A DNA stretch of 64,000 nt from Bacteroidota bacterium (lineage in GTDB: Bacteria; Bacteroidota; Bacteroidia; Bacteroidales; Lentimicrobiaceae). Both the position numbers and the translations under genes were made by a program. Below are positions 8,767 to 17,567 of this stretch, piece after piece (the first letter of the stretch is position 1; every line of letters begins with the position of its first letter). Location of the stretch: positions 1-64,000 of the forward strand of contig JAEZNO010000013.1 in NCBI GenBank assembly GCA_023441805.1, in the 5' to 3' direction. The notes under the pieces are model-generated. The model had not been told where the DNA came from and ran no database searches. It worked only from the letters and a program-made list of their open reading frames with translations.

Positions 8767-9429
8767 ATGCCTAAGAAAAAGCATGCACGATTTGCTGAGA
8801 ATTTAACTTTCCCACACATGTTCCAGGTCTCCTTTGAAGAACTCAGAGAGATGGATTTTGAGATGAAAGGGAAATGGTCAGAATTCTTTGGCAACAATAA
8901 TCCGATTATTTTAGAACTTGGATGTGGTAAAGGTGAATATATTGTTGCCCTTTCAGAAAGATATCCTGAAAAAAACTTCATAGGAATTGATATTAAAGGT
9001 GCCAGAATGTGGCGGGGTGCCAAGACTACTTATGAAAATAATGTGAAGAATGCCGCATTTATCCGGACCCGAATTGATCAGATTGAATGCCTTTTTGAGA
9101 AAAATGAAATTGCCGGCATCTGGATTACATTTCCGGATCCTCAACCTGCTAAACCAAGAAAAAGGCTTACTTCGCCCCTCTTTCTGAATAGATATAAGTC
9201 GTTCCTGAAACCTGACAGCATTATTCATCTTAAGACAGATAATGCCGACCTTTTTAACTTTACATTAGAAGTTATTGATCAGGAAGGGCATGAGTTGTTA
9301 TTCCATACATTTGATTTGTACAATAGTAACATTGAAGATGATGTTATGCTGACTCAAACTCATTATGAGAAGCTGTTTCTTGAACAGGGGATTCCTATTA
9401 AATATCTCCGGTTTAGATTGAAGAAGTAA
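8767..9429 (+). CDS. trmB: tRNA (guanine-46-N7)-methyltransferase
   Basis: SAM-dependent methylation of G46 in the tRNA variable loop. 220 residues. ELGCGKGEY (50-58) is the SAM-binding motif I, GIDIKGARMWRGA the motif II region with the family R-x-x-RG pattern, and TFPDPQPAKPRKRL (121-134) the TrmB FPDPW/H-like signature, here with Gln and Ala instead of the usual WHKK. Start ATG at 8767. The alkyltransferase-like gene follows 26 bp downstream, probably in one transcript. Confidence 0.93.
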   Translation: MPKKKHARFAENLTFPHMFQVSFEELREMDFEMKGKWSEFFGNNNPIILELGCGKGEYIVALSERYPEKNFIGIDIKGARMWRGAKTTYENNVKNAAFIRTRIDQIECLFEKNEIAGIWITFPDPQPAKPRKRLTSPLFLNRYKSFLKPDSIIHLKTDNADLFNFTLEVIDQEGHELLFHTFDLYNSNIEDDVMLTQTHYEKLFLEQGIPIKYLRFRLKK

Positions 9430-9455
9430 CACTCTTAAGCAGGGAAATTACAACC

Positions 9456-9794
9456 ATGAAAGATGATTCGTTTTTTGAAAAAGTATATGAGGTTGTAAAA
9501 TTGATTCCTTATGGCCGGGTTACATCATACGGTGCCATTGCTGAGTATCTGGGTTCAAAAGGATCATCACGTATGGTAGGCTGGGCCATGAATGCCTCCC
9601 ATAATTCACTTGAATCAATCCCCGCCCATCGGGTAGTAAACCGAAACGGCCTGCTCACCGGTAAACGGCATTTTGGCGGAAGGGATACTATGCAGCAACT
9701 TCTTGAAAGCGAAGGCGCCATTGTTGAAGATGACCGGATAGTTAATTTTACTGAACTCTTCTGGAACCCAAAAGAGCTTGATGAGCAATTGTAG
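9456..9794 (+). CDS. Alkyltransferase-like (ATL) DNA-repair protein
   Basis: 112 residues with the DNA-binding half of O6-alkylguanine-DNA methyltransferase: PYGRVTSYGAIAEYLGS (helix-turn-helix with the Arg and Tyr that flip the base) and SRMVGWAMN. The methyltransferase active site PCHRV is PAHRV (56-60), so the acceptor Cys is Ala57 and no alkyl transfer is possible. ATL proteins bind O6-alkylguanine and hand it to nucleotide excision repair; most have Trp at this position, so Ala is a variant. It could alternatively be annotated as an MGMT-family YbaZ protein. It follows trmB by 26 bp. Confidence 0.85.
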   Translation: MKDDSFFEKVYEVVKLIPYGRVTSYGAIAEYLGSKGSSRMVGWAMNASHNSLESIPAHRVVNRNGLLTGKRHFGGRDTMQQLLESEGAIVEDDRIVNFTELFWNPKELDEQL

Positions 9795-9890
9795 GCCGAC
9801 CCTTGGATTAATTATTTGATACGAATACTGAATCGGTATGAATATTGTTACTATCTTTACACAATCTAAATAAGACTAAATTTCCTTTTT

Positions 9891-10991
9891 ATGCAATATT
9901 CTAAAGAATTAGTACTCAATGCATTAAGAACAGTAAAGGATCCTGACCTTGGCAAAGACCTGGTGACACTTAATATGATTGAGGACTTAACAATACATGA
10001 AGACAGAGTATCATTTAAGGTAGTGCTCACTACACCTGCCTGTCCGTTAAAAAATAAAATCAGGCAGGACTGTATTTCAGCGGTAAACACATTAGTTGAC
10101 GAAAATCTACAGGTAGATGTTGAGATGACTTCAAGGGTAAATACCCGGAGGACTGAAAATCAGCAGATGCTTAAAGGTGTTAAAAATATAATTGCTGTTG
10201 TTTCGGGCAAAGGAGGAGTTGGAAAATCGACTGTTGCTGCTAATCTGGCAGTCGCATTAGGACAAAAGGGCGCTAAGGTCGGTTTAGTTGACGCAGATAT
10301 TTATGGTCCATCTGTTCCACTTATGTTCAACGAAATGGGGACAAAACCCTCAGCAATTGAAAAGAATGGGAAAGTATTGGTATCACCGGTTGAAAAATAT
10401 GGAATTAAAATTCTATCGATCGGCTTTTTTGTTGATCCACAAAAAGCACTTGTGTGGAGAGGTCCGATGGCTTCAAATGCTCTAACACAGCTATTTACTG
10501 AAGCTGACTGGGATGATTTGGATTACCTGGTCTTAGATATGCCTCCCGGAACAGGTGACATCCATCTGACCATTGTGCAGAATCTTTCAGTTACGGGTGT
10601 TGCAGTTGTTACTACTCCGCAGGAAGTTGCACTTGCTGATGCCCGTAAGGCAATTGCCATGTTCACTCAGGATACTATCAATGTTCCGATTCTTGGGTTA
10701 ATTGAAAATATGTCGTGGTTCACACCTGAAGAACTGCCTGATAATAAATATTATATTTTTGGGAAAGAAGGAGGCAAGCAACTAGCCGATGAATATAATG
10801 TTCCGCTACTTGGACAGATTCCATTGGTTCAATCCATCAGAGAATCGGGCGATAATGGACAACCGGCAGCATTAGATATTACTTCACCTGTTGGTTCGGC
10901 ATTCCAGGAACTTGCTGAGAAAACCGCACAACAAATCGCTATTCGTAATATTACTTTGGAACCGACTAAACCGGTTCAAATAACTCATTAA
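9891..10991 (+). CDS. mrp: Mrp/ApbC-type iron-sulfur cluster carrier ATPase
   Basis: P-loop ATPase proposed to carry and transfer Fe-S clusters. 366 residues: N-terminal MIP18/DUF59 domain (about 1-80, with CPLK at 51-54) and a deviant Walker A SGKGGVGKST (105-114). DADIYGPSVP, WRGPMAS and DMPPGTGDI are all diagnostic of Mrp. The usual C-terminal CxxC that holds the cluster is missing; the segment reads NMSWFTPEELPDNKYYIFG. I recall this as common in Bacteroidota. A NifU-domain gene follows after 21 bp, supporting a cluster-assembly role. A near-consensus -7 element TATCTTTA lies at 9852-9859. Confidence 0.93.
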   Translation: MQYSKELVLNALRTVKDPDLGKDLVTLNMIEDLTIHEDRVSFKVVLTTPACPLKNKIRQDCISAVNTLVDENLQVDVEMTSRVNTRRTENQQMLKGVKNIIAVVSGKGGVGKSTVAANLAVALGQKGAKVGLVDADIYGPSVPLMFNEMGTKPSAIEKNGKVLVSPVEKYGIKILSIGFFVDPQKALVWRGPMASNALTQLFTEADWDDLDYLVLDMPPGTGDIHLTIVQNLSVTGVAVVTTPQEVALADARKAIAMFTQDTINVPILGLIENMSWFTPEELPDNKYYIFGKEGGKQLADEYNVPLLGQIPLVQSIRESGDNGQPAALDITSPVGSAFQELAEKTAQQIAIRNITLEPTKPVQITH

Positions 10992-11012
10992 GAAATCAAA
11001 CAAGAATTAATC

Positions 11013-11267
11013 ATGGCAACCGATAACCGAATTGACTTAACCAATAAAGTAAAAAATGTCATTGAACAGATAAGGCCTTATCTTCAGGCTGATGGTGGAG
11101 ATATTTCATTTGTCAGCCTCACTGAGGATAACGTTGTAAATGTTGAACTTCAAGGTTCATGTGGCTCTTGTCCATATAGTAGGATGACATTAAAGAATGG
11201 TGTAGAAGAAGCAATGCGTAAAGCGCTTCCGGAAATCAAAGCTGTTGAAGCTCTGAATATTTATTAA
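11013..11267 (+). CDS. NifU C-terminal domain (Nfu-type) Fe-S scaffold
   Basis: 84 residues, a free-standing Nfu domain. GGDISFV and GSCGSCPYS carry Cys50 and Cys53, the CxxC pair that binds a [4Fe-4S] cluster between two subunits. Downstream of mrp by 21 bp in the same direction, so the scaffold and carrier are probably co-expressed. ATG at 11013 preceded by an A-rich leader. Confidence 0.93.
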   Translation: MATDNRIDLTNKVKNVIEQIRPYLQADGGDISFVSLTEDNVVNVELQGSCGSCPYSRMTLKNGVEEAMRKALPEIKAVEALNIY

Positions 11268-11320
11268 TAGAGTACTTGCAATTGCTTCTTTTTGGTTAGA
11301 GGTGTATCTGATAACATTCA

Positions 11321-13003
11321 TTAAGTCAGATACCTTGCAACAATAGGCATTCTACGACCCATACCAAAGGCTTTGGGTGAAATTCGTAAAATGGGAGGAG
11401 TTTGATATCTTTTCCACTCACTACGATTTACCATACCTACAACTCTTTTCACTACTGTGGAATCGAAGCCCATCAGGATCATTTCTGAAGGGCTTCGTTT
11501 CATTTCAATGTATGAATACAGTATCTGATCGAGAATACTGTAATCGGGTAATGAATCAGAATCTTTTTGATTAGGGCGCAACTCAGCTGAAGGTGGCTTA
11601 GTGATGGTATTAATGGGTATGATTTCCTTCTCTTTGTTGATGAATGCTGCTAATTTATAGATATCAGTCTTATAGACATCGCCCAGAACAGCCAGTCCGC
11701 CACACATATCACCATACAGAGTTCCATAGCCAACGGCTGCTTCGCTCTTGTTGCTGGTATTTAAGAGAATATATCCAAACTTATTGGAGAGGGCCATTAG
11801 AATCACTGCCCTGGCTCTTGCCTGGATATTTTCTTCAGTAATATCAGGTGGCAACGAACCGAAATGAGGCTTCAAAGTAGATTCAAATGCTCCAACTGCA
11901 TCTTTAATTGGAATGATTTCGTAAGGGCAATTAAGATTTTCGGCCAACCGGCGGGCATCTTCAATTGAGTGATCTGAAGAATATACCGATGGCAATAATA
12001 CCCCCAGCACGTTTTCCGGCCCCAGTGCTTCAGCCGCAAGTACCATAGTTATGGCCGAATCTATACCTCCTGACAAGCCAAGAACAGCTTTCCTGAATCC
12101 CATCTTTCTAAAATAATCCCTGATGCCTGTAACAAGGGCATCATGTATAAGCTGTATAACGGGTATTTCATCTTCCTGATTCTTGTTGCTTTCGTTAACA
12201 GATTGATTAGAATCGGTATTAACGACTTTTTCTGTCAGGTAATAATTTTCAATTATTTCTACTATTCCAACTGTTTCCTCAAAGAAAGGAAGCTGATCAC
12301 GAATATTGCCAGCAGCATCACACACCATTGAGTTACCATCAAATATCAGTTCAGTCTGGGCACCTGTGTGATTTACGTACACAATAGGTTTTCCATATTT
12401 CAAAGCATTAGCCCTCAACACCTCTTTGCGCAGTACCGACTGATTATAATTGAAAGGAGAAGCGCTGATATTTATGATTATATCGGGAGTGATAGAATTC
12501 ACCTCATCGAGTGGTGAAAATGAGTACATGGGAACTTCGGCAGTATTCCAGATATCCTCACACACAGTCAAAACCAATCGCTTGCCATTATAGTCAATAA
12601 AGCTGAACTTATCAGAGGGTTCAAAATAGCGATATTCATCAAACACATCATAATTTGGAAGCAGCGATTTGTTGGCAATCTTCTGAACCTTACCATCGTA
12701 TAGGAACCATGCGGAATTGAATAAAGGTTTTCCTTTCCCGGTTTTATTCCTCGAAGGAGCACCCACAATGGCAGCTATTCCGGTACATCGTGAAGCAATT
12801 TTCAGCATGTATTCTTCACATTGGGAAATAAAATCATCAAATTCCAGAAAGTCTCGTGGTGGGTAACCTGTAAGCGCAAGTTCCGGGAATATCACAAGTT
12901 CTGCGCCATCATCCTCCGCCTGTTGAATGCCTCTGAGAATCAAGGAGTGATTATATTCAAAGTCTCCTATAAGGAAGTTATATTGCGCAAGGGCAATTCT
13001 CAT
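11321..13003 (-). CDS. nadE: Glutamine-dependent NAD+ synthetase
   Basis: Amidates nicotinate adenine dinucleotide to NAD+ using glutamine. 560 residues in two domains: an N-terminal nitrilase-type glutaminase (about 1-260) with catalytic triad Glu41, Lys112 and Cys148 (VCEDIW), and a C-terminal N-type ATP pyrophosphatase synthetase with SGGIDS (311-316). The linker between them (about 262-282) is Asn/Gln/Glu-rich and variable. ATG at 13003 gives the canonical MRIALAQ start. Convergent with the nfu gene. Confidence 0.96.
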   Translation of the reverse strand: MRIALAQYNFLIGDFEYNHSLILRGIQQAEDDGAELVIFPELALTGYPPRDFLEFDDFISQCEEYMLKIASRCTGIAAIVGAPSRNKTGKGKPLFNSAWFLYDGKVQKIANKSLLPNYDVFDEYRYFEPSDKFSFIDYNGKRLVLTVCEDIWNTAEVPMYSFSPLDEVNSITPDIIINISASPFNYNQSVLRKEVLRANALKYGKPIVYVNHTGAQTELIFDGNSMVCDAAGNIRDQLPFFEETVGIVEIIENYYLTEKVVNTDSNQSVNESNKNQEDEIPVIQLIHDALVTGIRDYFRKMGFRKAVLGLSGGIDSAITMVLAAEALGPENVLGVLLPSVYSSDHSIEDARRLAENLNCPYEIIPIKDAVGAFESTLKPHFGSLPPDITEENIQARARAVILMALSNKFGYILLNTSNKSEAAVGYGTLYGDMCGGLAVLGDVYKTDIYKLAAFINKEKEIIPINTITKPPSAELRPNQKDSDSLPDYSILDQILYSYIEMKRSPSEMILMGFDSTVVKRVVGMVNRSEWKRYQTPPILRISPKAFGMGRRMPIVARYLT

Positions 13004-13033
13004 AATTAATCAGATAAATTTTTGGCTGTGTTC

Positions 13034-13717
13034 TTAGAATATCACACCAAGACTCAGTTCAATAAAGTTAGGTTTTCCAATGTGCTTAAATCCTGTTACT
13101 TCGTTGTTCTTTTTAAGTCCGTTGGTGAAACCGTTATTAAAATTAATACCAATAACTGCTGCAGTATTACTGTCGAAAGGATATTCAATACCGGCACCGA
13201 TTATCAGCGAAGCCCTGAATAATTGAGTTTGGTCGTCAATATCCCTGTAGTCGACAATAGTAGTCTTGCCATTAAGTGTATACTCATCTTTAGCAGTTGA
13301 CTTCATCCGTAATCCAAATCCGAGACCTATCTGCCCGAAATATCTCAATTTATCCATATCGTTGGTCTTCAGTTTAAGGACTGCAGGTAGTTCAAGGTAT
13401 TGAATCCGATAATCCCTGAACAATGTTACTTCTGCATTTTCCTGAAGTGAAGGATATGAGAGTTTGCCACCCTGATATATGAAATTAAGTCCTGTGGCAA
13501 GGGCATAATTTTTGGCAAAATAGAATTCGGAAGTAACACCCCATGCGAAGCCTATTTTGGCACCTTCAGAGTTATAATCATCCTGACCCGATTTAAGCCA
13601 GCTGATTGAAGGGGCTGCTTTTACACCAAGAACAAATGATCGGTACTGACCAAAAGTTGTAGCAGGTAATGTGACTATCAAACAAATAAGGATGATTAGT
13701 AAATTTTTTGCTTTCAT
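13034..13717 (-). CDS. PorT-type outer membrane beta-barrel protein
   Basis: 227 residues with a clear signal peptide (hydrophobic 5-17, ending near TTFGQ) followed by alternating aromatic/polar strands and a C-terminal strand ending in a hydrophobic residue (SLGVIF). This fits the Bacteroidota outer-membrane beta-barrel family PF13568 (PorT-like). No specific function can be assigned. It is divergently arranged with a second small barrel gene at 13869, each with its own -7 element. Confidence 0.75.
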   Translation of the reverse strand: MKAKNLLIILICLIVTLPATTFGQYRSFVLGVKAAPSISWLKSGQDDYNSEGAKIGFAWGVTSEFYFAKNYALATGLNFIYQGGKLSYPSLQENAEVTLFRDYRIQYLELPAVLKLKTNDMDKLRYFGQIGLGFGLRMKSTAKDEYTLNGKTTIVDYRDIDDQTQLFRASLIIGAGIEYPFDSNTAAVIGINFNNGFTNGLKKNNEVTGFKHIGKPNFIELSLGVIF

Positions 13718-13790
13718 ACGGAATAGTTTTGTTAATTTTAATATGTTGTCAAGTTGATCATCTTAGCATGATCTTTGTGGTAAATATATG

Positions 13791-13798
13791 CAAAAATA
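13791..13798 (-). promoter_or_regulatory. -7 promoter element for the minus-strand barrel gene
   Basis: TATTTTTG on the minus strand, an exact TAnnTTTG match, about 74 bp before the ATG at 13717. Confidence 0.45.
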
Positions 13799-13856
13799 GT
13801 GAAATATTCAGCTTAATTAATCTTTTAATCAGTGCTCTGATATCTTGTCATTACTT

Positions 13857-13864
13857 TATTTTTG
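13857..13864 (+). promoter_or_regulatory. -7 promoter element implying a leaderless transcript
   Basis: TATTTTTG ends only four bases before the ATG at 13869. With the usual distance from this element to +1, transcription would begin at or within a base or two of the start codon. Confidence 0.5.
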
Positions 13865-13868
13865 TTCC

Positions 13869-14465
13869 ATGAAAAAGCTCATTTTTGCCACACTCTTCAT
13901 TCTGACTTTCTCCTCTGCCTTCACGCAGGTATTGCCCGGAGTATCATTGGGCCCCAAGGTAGGTGCTACTTTCTCACGATATAATCTGGACGAATTGTCG
14001 CTGGATGAAAAAGTAAGAAGCAACTTCCACTGGGGGGCATTTGTACGCTTTGGTTCACGAGCTTATATACAACCCGAATTACTCTTCATGAAAAAATCGG
14101 GTTTGCTTATTGATCCATTTGTCGATGCCAGTGAGCAAAAAATTCAGTTAAGAACCATTGACGTACCTGTTTTGTTCGGAGCTAAGATTGCTGATATTAA
14201 ACTTACCAATATCAGGTTATTCGCAGGTCCTGTGGCATCAATTGTCGTTAATAAGGAAATTGAAGTCAAAAACTGGGAAGATGCCATTACCAAAAGTGAC
14301 CTCAGAGGAGCAAATTGGGGAGTACAGTTTGGTGTTGGTGCTGATCTGCTAATATTTACCGTTGACCTCAGATATGAATTAGGAATGGGTGACTACCTTA
14401 AAAGTGACCAGATGACTATGAAAAACGACCTGATGACTCTTAGCGTTGGTTGGAAGATTCTCTAA
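13869..14465 (+). CDS. Small outer membrane beta-barrel protein (PorT-like)
   Basis: 198 residues from the ATG at 13869; a longer frame from a TTG at 13845 would overlap the promoter. Signal peptide MKKLIFATLFILTFSSAFTQ, then a barrel with repeated short amphipathic strands (GPKVGATFSRY, WGAFVRFGS, YIQPELLFMKKSG, LFAGPVASIVV, WGVQFGVGADLL). Same fold class as the gene at 13034. gldB starts 29 bp downstream. No substrate known. Confidence 0.75.
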   Translation: MKKLIFATLFILTFSSAFTQVLPGVSLGPKVGATFSRYNLDELSLDEKVRSNFHWGAFVRFGSRAYIQPELLFMKKSGLLIDPFVDASEQKIQLRTIDVPVLFGAKIADIKLTNIRLFAGPVASIVVNKEIEVKNWEDAITKSDLRGANWGVQFGVGADLLIFTVDLRYELGMGDYLKSDQMTMKNDLMTLSVGWKIL

Positions 14466-14469
14466 TGCT

Positions 14470-14477
14470 TATTTTTG
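14470..14477 (+). promoter_or_regulatory. -7 promoter element for gldB
   Basis: TATTTTTG, an exact consensus match, 17 nt before the ATG at 14495. It supports the shorter start of gldB. Confidence 0.5.
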
Positions 14478-14494
14478 CATTTTATTCAAGCAAT

Positions 14495-15478
14495 ATGAGC
14501 CGGTACTTATTATTTACTTTTCTCACAATTATACTTCTTGCTTCCTGTAACCGTCCAAAACAATCACAGGATGATAAGTCAGCTAAAAACATAGGTATTC
14601 TCAGATATGAAGTTGACCTGTTCAACATTGATACTAATTCATTTGAGGATGGGTTAAGGAAGATCTTACCCGATTATCAGATCTTTCTTGGTGATGATAT
14701 GCCTGACCAAAATGGCATTAATCAATTGAAAGGTTTTGTTACTGACCCTCTTATTCGTGAAACATATGCTTATACAATAAAGCAGTTTCCTGATGTACAA
14801 TGGCTTTATGATGAATTTGAGAAAGGTTTCAGGATTCTATCAAATAAAATGCCCGGTATCACCATCCCACAGGTTTATACATATATTTCGGGCTTTGACA
14901 TTCAGATGCCGGTAAAATATGCTGACTCAGCCTTAATCATAGGTCTTGACCTTTATCTGGGCAAAGATTTTGACACTTACAAGGAATTGGGGTATCCGAT
15001 GTATATAATTGATCGCCTTACTCCTGATCATATCCTTCCCGATGCATTCAGGGAGATTGCATGGGCTTATTTGCCCCAAACACAGTCAAACACACTCTTA
15101 GATGCCATGATTGAGCAGGGAAAACTCATCTATTTTACTGAGCTGATGCTTCCGGCTACCAAGAAGGAAACACTTATTAAATACACTCCTGCCCAGCTTA
15201 ACTGGGTAATTGCTAATGAGCAGAACCTCTGGACTTTTATCATCGATAACCAGCTGCTCTATTCATCCGACCCAAAAGCATTAACCACTTTTATGACTGA
15301 CGGGCCTTTTACACAAGGATTTTCATCAGAATCACCATCCAGGATGGGTCATTGGATAGGATGGCAGATTATTAAGAAATACATGCAGAAAAACAACATT
15401 CCTCTTAAAGATCTGTTGGAAGAAACTGACTCACAAAAGATACTTCAGCAATCAGGCTATAAGCCTTCAAGAGTTTAA
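14495..15478 (+). CDS. gldB: GldB-like gliding motility lipoprotein
   Basis: 327 residues from the ATG at 14495, which gives a lipoprotein signal MSRYLLFTFLTIILLASC with lipidated Cys18. The body resembles GldB of Flavobacterium: ILRYEVDLF near the mature N-terminus, a central YISGF, and GHWIGWQIIKKYM near the end. GldB is required for gliding and stability of the motility apparatus; in non-gliding Bacteroidota its homologues are kept with type IX secretion genes. A frame starting 15 codons upstream would lack a signal peptide and overlap the previous gene. Confidence 0.8.
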   Translation: MSRYLLFTFLTIILLASCNRPKQSQDDKSAKNIGILRYEVDLFNIDTNSFEDGLRKILPDYQIFLGDDMPDQNGINQLKGFVTDPLIRETYAYTIKQFPDVQWLYDEFEKGFRILSNKMPGITIPQVYTYISGFDIQMPVKYADSALIIGLDLYLGKDFDTYKELGYPMYIIDRLTPDHILPDAFREIAWAYLPQTQSNTLLDAMIEQGKLIYFTELMLPATKKETLIKYTPAQLNWVIANEQNLWTFIIDNQLLYSSDPKALTTFMTDGPFTQGFSSESPSRMGHWIGWQIIKKYMQKNNIPLKDLLEETDSQKILQQSGYKPSRV

Positions 15479-15493
15479 TTGAATTAGCCATAA

Positions 15494-15574
15494 TCCCAGT
15501 AAGTATTGTACTAGACTTAATTCCTGTAGGGATTGTATTTGATAGAATTTCTGTAGGATTGTATTAGCTAAGTC
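15494..15574. repeat. Three diverged 27-bp tandem repeats
   Basis: Copies begin at 15494, 15521 and 15548, each with a core like CTGTAGG(G)ATTGTATT (first copy CAGTAAGTATTGTACT). The third copy lost one base in its middle. It lies between the convergent 3' ends of gldB and the DUF1289 gene, so promoter function is unlikely. Confidence 0.6.
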
Positions 15575-15615
15575 CAGGATTTCCCGATGGTGTGATATCA
15601 ATACTTTCAATGATA

Positions 15616-15813
15616 TCAGATGCTGATATTGCGTAATTGCAGTCGCAGGTGAGCTTTACGGAGGACATCAAATCTTTCTTCATTGGACATATTCTCCCAA
15701 TTGGCAATTTCATCAAGCATTCTGTAGCAACCGACACACATGCCATTTTCATCTAATCTGCACACAAGTCGACATGGTGATTTAACAATCGGTCTGCCAT
15801 GTGAAGTTTCCAT
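15616..15813 (-). CDS. DUF1289 family Cys-rich small protein
   Basis: 65 residues. KSPCRLVCRLDENGMCVGCYRMLDEIANWENMS... carries four cysteines in the C-x3-C-x7-C-x2-C arrangement of DUF1289, probably a metal or Fe-S site, followed by the W-x-x-M-S-x-x-E-R motif typical of the family. Function unknown; homologues are often near metabolic or redox genes. ATG at 15813. It is convergent with gldB. Confidence 0.8.
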   Translation of the reverse strand: METSHGRPIVKSPCRLVCRLDENGMCVGCYRMLDEIANWENMSNEERFDVLRKAHLRLQLRNISI

Positions 15814-16009
15814 TTACAAAAGTTTTCAGTCATGATAAACTTTCGCAAAAGTAAAAAGTTCAATGATCTGATCTACTCAATGATATCTACAACAATAATT
15901 ACCTCTGATTACATACATAATTGATGATGCCATTACTTTTAGTCAAACAGGTGTACCTTCATAAGAAAAAAAGCACTAATTTGGCAGTCCTTGGAATAAG
16001 AACTAAATC

Positions 16010-17548
16010 ATGCTTGTCAAGACATATGGAAGTGCAATAATTGGAGTTAATGCACTCATTGTTACTGTTGAAGTAGAAATTGAAGTCGGAATACAATTCT
16101 TCATGGTGGGTTTACCTGATGTAGCTGTTAAAGAGAGTCACCAGCGTATTGAATCAGCACTCAGAAACATTGGATACCGAATTCCCGGCAAAAAGATAAT
16201 CATTAACATGGCTCCTGCCAATATTCGCAAGGAAGGATCAGCTTATGATCTGACAATTGCAATCGGATTATTGGCGGCTAGTAATCAGCTTCCGGCAAAC
16301 AAGGCAGAACAATATGTTATAATGGGGGAATTATCACTTGATGGCGGACTTCAGCCAATTAGAGGCGCACTTCCAATAGCTATTGAAGCAAGAAATAAAG
16401 GATTCAAGGGATTTATTTTGCCAAAACAGAATGCCAGGGAAGCTGCAATTGTAAATGATCTGGAGGTTTATGGAGTTGAGAACATCTTAGATGTTATCCA
16501 TTTCTTAAAAGGCGACATTGAATTAACACCTGAATTTGTCGATACACGTAAGGAATTTGCCTCACAACTTACAGACTATGAATTTGACTTCTCGGATGTA
16601 AAAGGACAGGAGAACATAAAGAGGGCACTTGAAATAGCTGCAGCCGGCTCGCACAATGTAATTCTCATTGGACCTCCCGGATCAGGTAAAACGATGCTTG
16701 CCAAGCGACTTCCTTCGATATTGCCGCAACTCAATCTAAGTGAAGCACTTGAAACAACAAAGATCCATTCGGTTGCAGGTAAAATGGGGCAGCATGCATC
16801 GCTTATTTCAATAAGACCATTCAGAAATCCTCATCATACAGTCTCAGCAATTGCACTTGTTGGTGGAGGATCAAATCCTCAACCGGGAGAAATAAGCATG
16901 GCACACAATGGTGTTTTGTTTCTGGATGAGTTACCTGAATTTCAGAGGTCGGTTATTGAAGTTCTCAGACAGCCAATGGAAGAGAGGTGTGTAACAATTG
17001 CCCGTGCCAAGCAAACTGTAACCTATCCGGCTAATTTTATGCTTATCGCGGCAATGAATCCCTGCCCCTGCGGATATTATAATCATCCCGATAAGAAGTG
17101 TATCTGTAAGGAAGGTGAAGTCCAAAAGTACTTAAACAAGATTTCAGGTCCTTTGCTCGACAGAATTGATATACACGTAGAAGTTACTCCTGTACCGTTT
17201 GAGGAACTTTCGAATAACCTAAAATCAGAATCTAGCAACATTATAAGGGAGCGGGTTGTTAATGCAAGGTCAATACAAGAAATAAGATATAAAGACGTTA
17301 AAGGAATTCATGCAAATGCGCAGATCACTTCAAGGATGCTTAATAAGTTCTGTAAACCTGATGCTGCAGGATTGCAATTACTGAAGAATGCAATGGATAA
17401 ATTAAGCTTATCGGCACGTGCCTACGACAGGATACTCAAAGTTGCGCGAACTATTGCTGATCTGGATGCAAGCGAAACAATCAGACCTGAGCATGTTGCT
17501 GAAGCTATAAATTTCAGAAGCCTTGACAGGGAAACATGGGGCTGCTAA
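16010..17548 (+). CDS. comM: YifB/ComM-family Mg-chelatase-like AAA ATPase
   Basis: 512 residues: an N-terminal Lon-S16-like ChlI domain (1-170), an AAA+ module with Walker A GPPGSGKT (221-228), Walker B FLDELPEF, and the insert NPCPCGYYNHPDKKCIC with zinc-type cysteines, then the Mg_chelatase C-terminal helices (LSARAYDRILKVARTIADL). ComM is a hexameric helicase that promotes branch migration during natural transformation in gamma-proteobacteria. The role in Bacteroidota is untested. ATG at 16010 gives the standard MLVKTYG N-terminus. Confidence 0.92.
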   Translation: MLVKTYGSAIIGVNALIVTVEVEIEVGIQFFMVGLPDVAVKESHQRIESALRNIGYRIPGKKIIINMAPANIRKEGSAYDLTIAIGLLAASNQLPANKAEQYVIMGELSLDGGLQPIRGALPIAIEARNKGFKGFILPKQNAREAAIVNDLEVYGVENILDVIHFLKGDIELTPEFVDTRKEFASQLTDYEFDFSDVKGQENIKRALEIAAAGSHNVILIGPPGSGKTMLAKRLPSILPQLNLSEALETTKIHSVAGKMGQHASLISIRPFRNPHHTVSAIALVGGGSNPQPGEISMAHNGVLFLDELPEFQRSVIEVLRQPMEERCVTIARAKQTVTYPANFMLIAAMNPCPCGYYNHPDKKCICKEGEVQKYLNKISGPLLDRIDIHVEVTPVPFEELSNNLKSESSNIIRERVVNARSIQEIRYKDVKGIHANAQITSRMLNKFCKPDAAGLQLLKNAMDKLSLSARAYDRILKVARTIADLDASETIRPEHVAEAINFRSLDRETWGC

Positions 17549-17567
17549 TTGATTGTCAACTAAATAT

